Source: Paracentrotus lividus
Taxonomy: Eukaryota > Echinodermata > Echinoidea > Camarodonta > Echinidae
Assembly (NCBI GenBank): GCA_940671915.1
Contig: CALNVZ010003434.1
Span: 1,392,653 to 1,456,652, forward strand
DNA length: 64,000 bases
Reading direction: 5' to 3'
The notes below the pieces were generated by a model. It saw nothing but the letters and a program-made list of their open reading frames with translations, was not told the origin of the DNA and searched no databases. Of the stretch, positions 26,001-34,562 are shown in pieces. Numbering within the stretch: the stretch's first letter is position 1; every line of letters starts with the position of its first letter. Both the position numbers and the translations under genes were made by a program.

Positions 26001-29000
26001 TATGGAATGCCGTTGAGGAAAAAGGATAAAGATAAAAACTCAACAACGTACACAAACCGCAATCGTTTAACACACATTTGTTCTACATGTGAAGGCTATT
26101 TCTGTTTACCAATATATTTCAAGGTATACGTTTACATTTTTATAATCCTTGATATATTTTAGTCAAAGCGTCAATGCACGCACATCGTTCATGTCAACGA
26201 TTGCAGTTCTAGTATTCTCTCTGATGTTAGTCCGTCGATGCGACGGACGAGCTCAATAAAATTGGAATGGTAGCCTCAGTTTACCCATTAGAATGACCGA
26301 CTAGGATTTGATACACATAGCTGCAATGTCGCTTACAATTGAAATGACTGACTAGCTTTTGAAATACACACAGATGCAATGTCAATTATTATCTCCATTG
26401 TAAATTTAGAGCGGCGTGTTTCCGAACATAATCAAGTGAATACATTATTCTCAAACAAAGGTTGTTTTGACCTGACAATCTTAAAGCTTACGATACATAA
26501 CATCAATCACGACAAGAATGCAATTCACGAGTAGGTTCAAACTGTTGTTCTCCATTCTTTAATTACAAGCTAATTGAATACCTCGTTACTATAGAATCCA
26601 AGAATCTGGTCTATTCTTATAGATTACTGGTGAATGCCCGGCTAAGCAACAGCAGTGAATACAAGGTGAATAGCATCGAGTGAATAACATGCGATTCGAA
26701 AAGGGACATCTATCTAATATTTTGTATTATCGTGTAATGTGAAATCTTTTATGAGCACTGTGAAGGAAGCAGAGATCCGATATACCCCGTAAACTGAAGG
26801 GGATTTTGATGATAATGGCGATCTCCTTTCATGTGATATGCTGTGAGGTTACTCTTTTTTGATTTCCTTATTTTTCAGTTCATGTATCGTTATTTTTTCA
26901 CATGGAGTATACTTATAATGCACCAAACGCGAAACAGAATTCTGTCTTTGACCAAGGGTTATATTTATGAAATTGCGTTGTGTGTTACTGGAGCACAGAT
27001 AAATAGCATCAACCATTAAATATTGGAATTCAAATGTCTAAATTTCTAAGATTATTTATTATCCTATATGTGCCACTATTGTCCTTTAGGATTAACTATC
27101 TGAAAAACAGAATATTGGATTAGAGGCGCGATTGCGGGACTCAGTCAGAGGTTGGTCTCAGAAGATATATGCGTACGAAAAATGCAAGAATAGGCAGGAC
27201 CTACAACAAAAGACAAGGTGATGATGCAAGCCATTGGCGGGGAAGCCCGGGGGACAGTGGGGGACGCGTTTCACCCTCGATTTTTTTTTCTGGATCGTCG
27301 CCTTGATTTTTTCAAGTGACAGCTAGTGAGCTAATAAGAGGCAAAAGGTATGTTGAACTATAATGCTAAAAAAGTGTATTGGTTTTTAAGCCCCCCCCCC
27401 AGTCGTGACATCAAATATGCCCGCACTGGAAGCAAGCATATAAAGTCATAAATTTTCAAAATGCATATTATTTTAGCGTTTATGGATTGCATCTAACTTG
27501 TTTGTTTAGGCCGGCTTCATGTGTAATTATTTCAATTTGATTTTCGCAATTAAATCTCAACATCATCATCTATTGGATAATTGCCATAATGTGTTAACTT
27601 AATTGTGCCTCTGTTTAATTCCTGGTATTCTAATATCATCATAATAAAAGGATTTGGCTTGATTCTTGAATTGTTGTGCTGTGAAAAAATTAATCGTATC
27701 TTTAAAATGTTTTCCTCATATTTCAGATTTGGACGTCTCTCGTGACAAGCGATGAAGCCAAATATTAAGCTATTTCGTAATGTCTAGTCGGTCAAGACAG
27801 AAGTAATGAACATTCGCGACAGACAGCGCGGACTGACTAGTTGTTGACACTTCTTGACGGACTAGCTTTACAGCTATCCTCTGCATCAAAGCTCGTCAGT
27901 CTGGGCATCACTACGACTAGCTTTTATGGCTAGTCATCAAACTAGTGGTTCACAACGGACTGAGCTTTAAAGCTAGTCGTCGTGACCGACTAGCATTAAA
28001 ACTAGTCGTCGTGACCAGACTAACTTGGACGGACCTAGCTATTTCAAGCTAGTCCGTAGAAGACGGACGAAGCTTAAGCTGCGTCCGTAATGAAGGGATT
28101 GTGTTGCAAGGAAAACTAGTTCCGTCATGACTGACTAGCTTTAAAAACTAGTCCAGTCTGGGCATCACTACGACTAGCTTTAAAGCTAGTCGGTCTACCC
28201 ATTTAGGTTTTCAGTGTACTACCAGGTTACTCTAAAAAAATACACCCATACTTGTCCTACCACTGGCGTAGAACGGGACGAACTTTCTTTTGTTACTGGG
28301 GGATGATAAATAGATCATTCCCACCCCCCCCCCCTCGGTGATATTCCATGATTATGCTCCCACTAACAAAAGAAGTAATGCGTGTCTACGCCCGTGAATC
28401 AAATATTGTGAATCTAAATTGACTGTTGATGTTTATACATCTTACCTGGTAGTCTACATATCACATGCCGGATGGGTTTTCCATCTTTCTGAAGTCCTTC
28501 CATAATTTGTTCTGGAATGAGTTTCATAAGTTTCGGGACGGTGATTAACGTGGATCCGTTGCTAAGGCGGACTTGTCTACACAGGGACAGTTCAGGTAGC
28601 GAGCTGCAGTTCTGGTCAATCTCCGTGATCGAGGAGCCTATGATAGATGACGGGGTCACTGTTGTCGTGAGTCCACTCACTGAAATGGAAAGTTATTACT
28701 GAATGACTTTGTAGGCCTATTTGTAAAGACAGATCCAGTAGGAGATTGTTAGGATTGTGTTTTTTTGCCTTTTTGCCCCCCCCCCCTCCTTGGGCCACTA
28801 TTTGGAGGAAGAGGGGGAAAAAGGAAGAAAAGAAGGAGGATAGGAAGGCTATGAGCAAGAGAAGAAAAATTAAAGCGAGAAAAAAGGCAAATAGAAAAAC
28901 TTTTAATACAATAGGCCTATAACATGTACATCGGGACTGTTCAAGAGTATTATCCACTTGTGCTTAAAACCAGGCCTATTGTCTAGTGTGCGTTTTTTTT

Positions 29001-29359
29001 TTCTGGGCACAGATTGGACTGAAGGGGCCTTCAATTAAAACCCAGACCATACGTTCCCACAGGCACCAAGTCCCAATCTGTACAGCAAGGAGGGGGCGAA
29101 ATGTGTCCCTTTATATGCCTATATACCACACAAATCAGCTCGGACTTCGAGCTGCTCGCTCTATTTCATTAATGAGATATTCCTTTCATAAAAAATTATC
29201 AAAAGAGCTTTTCCGTTTTCACAAATACGCCTAAATTCACCCCTTGCTCACCACAGGGCGGTGAACTTATGACCATGATGACAGAAGGACAATTTAGATC
29301 AATTTTTCATAATGGTAAAGCTTACCTGATATGAACACCATGATTAAGATGAGAAGCAT
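19889..29359 (-). CDS. Fibrinogen-related secreted protein gene (EGF + Thr/Ser linker + FReD), 3' end missing
   Basis: Five minus-strand exons that join in frame: 29326-29359, 28446-28679, 20771-20872, 20387-20617, 19889-20022. All internal junctions are phase 1. The predicted order is signal peptide, a 78-codon segment of unknown fold, an EGF-like domain (six Cys), a Thr/Ser/Met-rich stretch of about 77 residues likely to be heavily O-glycosylated, then the start of a fibrinogen C-terminal domain (DCTEL, YPDG, VYCDMETDGGGWT). Such proteins are extracellular and often act as pattern-recognition lectins or matrix proteins. The rest of the fibrinogen domain, including its calcium and ligand sites, is not found downstream; repeat arrays and a gap follow. 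The gene is therefore truncated, rearranged, or continues outside. Additional exons in the 7.5-kb intron cannot be excluded. Confidence 0.75.
20387..20617 (-). CDS. Exon: Thr/Ser-rich mucin-like linker
   Basis: 77 codons, phase 1 at both ends, acceptor CCATATAG and donor GTAAAA. The peptide consists of imperfect TTMSTE-type repeats encoded by ACTACGATGTCTACAGAG-like units of 18-24 bp. Such stretches are usually O-glycosylated spacers. The repeat units make copy number likely to vary between alleles. Confidence 0.8.
20771..20872 (-). CDS. Exon: EGF-like domain
   Basis: 34-residue domain spanning DCLSGPCHHGSCEE to GFSGKDCAR, with Cys spacing CxxxxCxxxxC…CxCxxxxxxxxC typical of EGF modules. Phase 1 at both ends, acceptor TATTTTTTAG, donor GTACGA. 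No calcium-binding D/N-x-D/N-E/Q signature is evident at its start. Confidence 0.88.
21147..21301. repeat. Palindrome array, left
   Basis: Three to four copies of a 28-bp perfect palindrome. One half is GACGGACTAGCTTT and the other half is its reverse complement. Copies are separated by short spacers, and some have lost a base at the centre or the arm. Confidence 0.9.
21566..22375. repeat. About four tandem units of about 200 bp
   Basis: Each unit begins with AAAAAAGTCAGTGACTATGC and CTCCTTTT, near 21765, 21948, 22153 and 22355, with an older diverged unit starting at 21566. Units contain TTTCTTTGAAATGACTGGAA-like and AACACGTAAAAACAC-like segments. There is no open frame. Confidence 0.85.
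23384..26220. repeat. Two 1.3-1.4-kb tandem units plus the start of a third
   Basis: Units start at about 23384, 24799 and 26111 with CAATATATTTCAAA. Each then carries CACGCACATCGTTCATGTCA and GATTGCAGTTCTAGTCTTCT. They share matching blocks throughout, for example GCAAATAGCGCCCTCTAAAG at about 24018 and 25430, and AATTTGATGACGTCATCAAA at about 24338 and 25737. The third copy diverges after about 100 bp into palindrome-type sequence. No coding potential is seen. Confidence 0.85.
27783..28200. repeat. Palindrome array, right
   Basis: About ten full or partial copies of the GACGGACTAG…CTAGTCCGTC palindrome, with variants such as GTGACCGACTAGC. It is the mirror partner of the 21.15-21.30 kb array, 6.5 kb away. 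Confidence 0.88.
28446..28679 (-). CDS. Exon: 78-codon segment, unknown fold
   Basis: Acceptor TTTCCATTTCAG, donor GTAAGA, phase 1 at both ends. It encodes SGLTTTVTPSSIIGSSITE, then NCSSLPELSLCRQV, a short SNGSTLITVPKLMKLIP stretch and HVICRLPG. Three Cys and one N-glycosylation motif (NGS) are visible. The C-x6-C spacing with a following NGSTL…VP resembles frizzled-type Cys-rich domains only loosely, and I do not assign a family. The clean open frame and symmetrical phases support a real exon. Confidence 0.75.
29326..29359 (-). CDS. Exon: signal peptide start
   Basis: ATG at 29359 opens MLLILIMVFIS, then a GTAAGC donor in phase 1 joins the next exon (V-SGL…). The hydrophobic run fits a signal peptide. 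The frame is also open upstream to about 29500 without another ATG, so this Met is the only candidate start in the exon. A core promoter lies 145-175 bp upstream. Confidence 0.65.
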
Positions 29360-29501
29360 AGTGAAGATCAATGATGCAGAAGTCAACGACACAATGTTCA
29401 GATGTTCATGATGTTGGATGTTTTCGTGCAGAAAACATGAAGAGACTATGTTTATTTGGAGAGTGGCAATAATTTCTTTATGACAATAACCGAACCGAGA
29501 G

Positions 29502-29532
29502 AACTGAAAGTGAGCAGCAATTTCGGTTTATA
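29502..29532 (-). promoter_or_regulatory. Core promoter: TATA box plus initiator
   Basis: On the minus strand TATAAA begins at 29532. An initiator-type TCAGTT lies at 29507-29502, with its A 27 bp downstream of the first T of the TATA box, the canonical spacing. The predicted transcript would have a 5' UTR of about 145 nt before the ATG at 29359. Confidence 0.65.
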
Positions 29533-29707
29533 GAAAATAATATGATGGATTCGTAAGTTAAACTAATCCACATGATTTCAAACAAAACAAAAAAAAAATT
29601 AATCATCATCGCCATGTATTCTAATATGAATAATTAATGTATGTACCATGGAAACTGGTGATAAAAGAAATGGACTCTCATTATATCATGCAGGGACAGT
29701 GATGCCG

Positions 29708-29811
29708 CACACCGGCGAGACCGACTCCAAACCGACCAATAGCTTGCCATTCATGGCAATGTAATATTTTTCTCAGTTTGGTGTCGGTTTGGAGTCAGTG
29801 TCACCGGTGTG
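29708..29811. mobile_element. Short hairpin element, 29-bp arms
   Basis: Arms CACACCGGCGAGACCGACTC… (29708-29737) and …GAGTCAGTGTCACCGGTGTG (29783-29811) pair with about three mismatches around a loop of about 45 bp. Probably a miniature inverted-repeat element or its core, about 180 bp upstream of the TATA box of the fibrinogen-related gene. Confidence 0.6.
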
Positions 29812-30030
29812 ACTACGGTATTACTTTGTACACGTCCTTGATCTAATCATAAAGCTCCATATAATATTTATGGTCGAGCCTAATTAGTATTATGTTCACA
29901 TGTATTGTTATCCTCACCAGAATGTCAATGCGACGATAATTAGATTGGGGGGGGGGGGGTTAGAATGAAAATATTTTATAGTTTCTCATGGTTCGTGGAA
30001 TTTTCTCTTAAAATGAGGAGGACCATTATA

Positions 30031-30900
30031 CAGAGCGAGTCAATAAAAATGTCCCCTCATTTTGAAGTTGTCTTGTGAAAAGTATGAACATTCTAATCAT
30101 GGGTTTCATGATATGTTTTGGTAGAGTCATCCTCGTAGCATATGTTGGTACCCTTTTCATTTGGATCTTTGCATGCATGACTGAATAACAGACAATCTTC
30201 AGAAGACAGCAAAATCTCACATGCGCCAAGTGTATAGGTGAAGAATAAAGAAATTGAGAATTTATTTCATAAGTGTGCGCACAAAGACACACACCCAAAA
30301 TACCCTCATTTACACATACACAAACCACATACTCACCCACACACACACACATATACACACGCACAAACCCTATCTCATCCACACCAGCACACGCACAGAC
30401 ATACACACCCACACCCTCAACAAACACACCCACACACACATACACACCCACACCCTCAACAAACACATACATACACACACACACGCGCGAATCCTCACTC
30501 ACACTCACGAACAGTTGTTAGGGAATTACTACGTCCCACACATTCAGTGATGGTCTTGGTGACCAAAACAATATCAAAGGGGAAATGTTATTGTGACTTG
30601 TTTCTTGTGTGCGTGGGTGCGTGTGTGATGATGTGCATGTGTGTGAGGGAGAATGGGTGTGTCTATGTGTGTACACATATTCGGTCAACGTTTTTTTTAT
30701 CCATCTATTTGGCACAACTGAGATTCTGCTATCTTCTGAAGATGTTTGCTCAGTCATGCGTGCAAAGAACAAAATTAAAAGGGTTCCAACAAGTGCTGGG
30801 AGGATGACTCTACCAAGACATACCATGAAACCAATGATCAAATGTTCATGCTTCAAACAAGACAACACCAAACTGATGGGATTTTTTTTTACTCACTCTG
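30031..30900. mobile_element. MITE with long inverted arms and a CA-repeat centre
   Basis: Termini CAGAGCGAGTCAATAAAAAT and, inverted, CAGAGTGAGTAAAAAAAAAT. The arms, about 250 bp each (30031-30290 and 30600-30900), are about 70-75% alike when inverted, sharing ATGACTCTACCAA and CATGAAACC. The centre (30287-30487) is CA/CCCACAC microsatellite. Peptides translated from the two arms resemble each other (RMTLP-H-MKPMI), but stops and the repeat centre argue against a gene. Confidence 0.7.
30287..30487. repeat. CA-rich microsatellite
   Basis: About 200 bp of ACACACAC and CACCCACA tracts. His/Thr-rich open frames here are repeat translations. Confidence 0.95.
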
Positions 30901-31499
30901 CATATCTGTCTATCCTCTTAGTAAATCAGGCATAAAGTACCAAAATCAGGGGGAATTGAGTTATAGATCCTTGTTCGAATCATGTCGATTCAGATAATGG
31001 TCGAACCTAATCTACATTCGATTAATATCATCACTCGAATGAAAATTAGACCATACTTAAATAATCAAATTCGCCATACTAATCATCATTACTTTTAAAT
31101 TTCCGACTATCTAATTTTCTCTCTCTGTATAACATACATTATATTTTCTGACTCTCTCTCTCTCTCTCTCTCTGTATGATATAGGCCTATCGTATATTTT
31201 CTGACTATTTTTTCTCCTTCTATATGATTGTATATCTCTGTATAATTAACCATATATTTTCTGATTCTCTAATTTTCTTTGTACTGACCTTTTCCTTTCA
31301 ATCTTTTGGGAGCCTGGTGTCAGTTTGCAGTTCCTCTCGCCCGACTGACTATGATATTTTTGGAATTACGTACTACCCTCTTTTGATGATGTTATACATA
31401 CAATGGTCATGAGAGGTGTGAAAAGGAATAATAAGATCAAATCTACCGAATTTATTTTGTTCTTCTGTAACCAGGTAACTGAAAATGAACATTCAAATA

Positions 31500-31535
<36 letters not shown>

Positions 31536-33964
31536 ACATCATTGAAACCTGTAGCGAATTGTGTTATCATAAATACATTGTTAGAATACAGAAAGTACAA
31601 AATAAATTCATGTACAAATAATAAAACATGAAATTGATATAAATCTGAGCCATTATAATGTGATATCCACAATATAAAACGATAACAAGAACAGATGTGA
31701 TCGAATAGAGGCGAACAATGCATGTGAGGTCGCAGCTTTTTAGTCCGAAGATTCAAAGATTAACACCTTCAAAACACCAAAGATAATTTCCTTGCTTTCA
31801 TTGATATAGAAAAGCAGCTAGGTAACTTTTAATCAAACGAACGAGGTACCAATATCTGAGTATTGAAACACATCATGCGCGTATTCTGGGGGGGGGGGCT
31901 TTACGGGCCCGGGCCCCCCGCGCGGGCGCCGGAAAGGCAGCCAAAATGACCTCAAGGGGGCGCCAAATTGACCATAGGGGCGCCAAATCGAGAAATGAAA
32001 AAAAAAAAAAAAAAGAAAAAAAACGAAAAAAAAATATATACGGCCTACAAGTCATGAGTTGGGTGGAAAATGCCGTTACATGTCAAAAAAATTGTAGAAA
32101 TGTACATCGTCACGATCAAACATCTCTAGTTTCTTAGTAGTAAGTCAGACATGTATAAAAGTATATATATATTGAAAGCAGAGATTGAAAGGAGGATGAT
32201 TAAACATTTTTTTGTGCTGTATAAGTGTGTGTCTATAAAAGCTATACCAGAGTGTTTACAGAGAAAAAATGTTTGAAAAACTTGACAATTTACCGCGCCG
32301 AATAATTTTTTAATCTTTTCACCAAATGAAATGAATCATCGTGGATTGTGTACATAAAGACGCTATTGCCTAAAAAATATAACTTGTAATACAAAATTAT
32401 TATTTCACGCGGTACAGGGTGTCAAAAAAGAAGAAAAAAAATAGTGCAAAAAAGGCAGAAATCCTGTCTTTTACACTTGATAAACTCAAACAAAGTTTAT
32501 TGCAAGTAATATGTTTCCACTTAATTGTTGTTTTTACATGCATGCAAAGAAAATGGCGAAAAAATGACAATTATTGTTATAAAATTGCATGTGACAATTT
32601 TATGCCTGCAATGCATTGTCTATGAGGGATGTTTGCATTAAGTTTGTTTTAATTGATTAGATTACTTTTGAAAGAATCTTCTTCACATTTATCTAGAACC
32701 ACATAAATTCCCAAGAGAATGATATATCACTCAACCCATAAGACACCAATTGGCTGCAAAGATATAATGCAGCAAACAATAAGACAGTAACAAAGATGGG
32801 AATTCCCTATGCTTTTAACACTTGCCATCCACCGTAGGATCCTCCACCGTAGGATCCTCCGCCCCTTACCCTACTCCACTAAAAGTATCTTTGTATTAAA
32901 ACTAAGAGAATAGCAAAGCTGAAATTCACAGACATGCTAGCCTGATAAAGTTATTTACAAATGAAATATTGCACAGCTTCATGACTGTACATCATTTTCA
33001 TTCTATGTGAAAAATGTGATAATATTTTCCCTCCAAAATGTAACGCCTCCACCCTTTTACACAATACCCCAACTTGCTTGACACATGGCCATACATGATT
33101 TCAGCGATGCGACAAACTCCAACTACCCTACAGCTGATATATCACCTGATGGTTGGCCGAAGGCCGTAAAAAATTCCAAACACCTCCCGCCCCCCCCCCC
33201 CGCTTATCACTCCGCTTTCTCTATCCACCACTTGGGGGCGCCCAAAATCAAAATCACAATCGGGCCCCCCCCCCCCCCAAGTGGCAACTCCTGATACCGC
33301 GCCTGGCCACATGAGAAGAATCCAACATTATTTTTTACCAAACTAAACGTCTGTCGTTGCATCTCTGCTGGGCATCTCTTGCTGGGTGAGGTCCCTATGA
33401 TCGGGGTGCCCAAAAGAGATCTTTTTTAACCAAACAAATTATATTTTGAAAAAAATAATAAAATTCATTTTGTAAATACACTAGATTTGGTCTCATAATA
33501 AGAGAGTGTCTTGAAATTACCTTCATATTCATCGACAGTTATATCAGACTACACATGTATAAAAATTCATTATATGAGACCACAGTGGTCATATCTGATC
33601 TTATATAGGCTACGTGGCACGTGTGTGCAACGTAGCTTGCGTTAATTGTGGGCAATTTTTTGCGTTTCCTACATTTCCGTATGAAAGGTACGTATAGTAA
33701 AAAAAAAATAAAAAAAATAAAAAAAAATCATGCATGTTGTACCTGCAACGTCTGACAAAACAAAAGTACGTGCAACGTAGAATATTTCTACGAAATCCGT
33801 CTGAGAGAATGGCATGCAGCATGTATGACCAGTTAAGACCACCGGATATCTTGCCTTTGCCAACCAAAACATTAAAATTAAAAAAAAAGGAGATAAGTAG
33901 TAAGTTACTGCATCATATTCATGTTAGATCCCCTAACAAAAGGAAACATTAATAGGCAACGGTT
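30901..33964. other. Intergenic stretch, no gene seen
   Basis: AT-rich sequence with several C/T tracts, including CT runs at 31151-31173 and a 32-base A run at 31501. A G/C-rich island at 31887-31930 (GGGGCTTTACGGGCCCGGGC) may be a transposon end. A repeated ACCGTAGGATCCTCC motif lies at 32832-32862. A CCCC-rich patch is at 33187-33300. No exon with a convincing family match was recognised. The left part, to about 32.82 kb, is duplicated at 11.8-14.9 kb. Confidence 0.5.
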
Positions 33965-34362
33965 CAGTACCCCAACTATTAATAGTGGTATCTCACTTCG
34001 CGGAGACGGATTTGAGACGGATTTGGGACTACTTTCAGACGGTTTTGAAACTTGTCGCGGAGACGTCGACAGGGAAAAAAGTATCGGAGACATCTCCGAA
34101 ACCTTTTTTCCGTCGTGGAGACGTTCCCGATGACTTTTACCTTCGCGGGTTTGAAACTTTTCGAGGAAAGAAAAATATATCGGAGACTTCTCCGGCACGA
34201 AAAAAAAAGTATCGGAGACGTCTCCAGGACTTTAAAAAAAAAAAGTGTTAAAGACATTTCCGATACTTTTTTTTCCGTCCCGGAGACGTCTCCGCGACAA
34301 ATTTCAAAACCGTCTTAAAATCGTCTCAAAGTAGTCTCAACCGTCGGTTGACTGGGGTAACT
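33965..34362. mobile_element. Palindromic CpG-rich MITE
   Basis: Inverted repeat with ends AGTACCCCAA and, inverted, AGTTACCCCA. The arms share GACGGTTTTGAAACTTGTCG and CGGAGACGTC. The interior has repeated GTATCGGAGACGTCTCC units, themselves small palindromes. It lies in the probable 3' UTR or 3' flank of the SEC14-like gene, 70 bp past its stop codon. Open frames across it are shadows of the palindrome. Confidence 0.75.
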
Positions 34363-34431
34363 CATAGTTCGTAATGACCTTCGAACGAAAGTACCCGGAT
34401 GATCGCCCCATCATCACATCAAAACAGTAGG

Positions 34432-34562
34432 CTATGTGCGAAATAAATATTTAGCGCCTCCGGTTGACGATTGTTCGATTTTTGGTTCGATGACTTCCAT
34501 CCAGTAGCTGAGTTTGCGGGTTTTCTGGAATGCACTCCCGTGGTTGTCGAATTTGGCCACAT
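34432..34562 (-). CDS. SEC14-like exon 13: end of GOLD domain and stop
   Basis: Acceptor CACTGTGCAG, enters in phase 1. Encodes (Y)[18 protein letters not shown] then YWMEVIEPK and a short tail ending AKYLFRT-stop (TAG at 34434-34432). The VxKFDN…KKLSY-like pattern is the last strand pair of GOLD domains in SEC14L proteins. Confidence 0.92.

Larger units (their letters stand above)
20873..28445 (-). other. Large intron filled with repeats
   Basis: No exon was recognised here. It contains two arrays of a palindrome (near 21.15-21.30 and 27.78-28.20 kb), about four 200-bp tandem units (21.57-22.37 kb), two 1.3-1.4-kb tandem units (23.38-26.11 kb) and several C or G runs. Some single-base differences between repeat units may be residual sequence error. 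Confidence 0.6.

Noticed and set aside
30238..30807. His/Thr-rich 189-residue protein
   Set aside because: Produced by the CA-rich microsatellite in the centre of a MITE.
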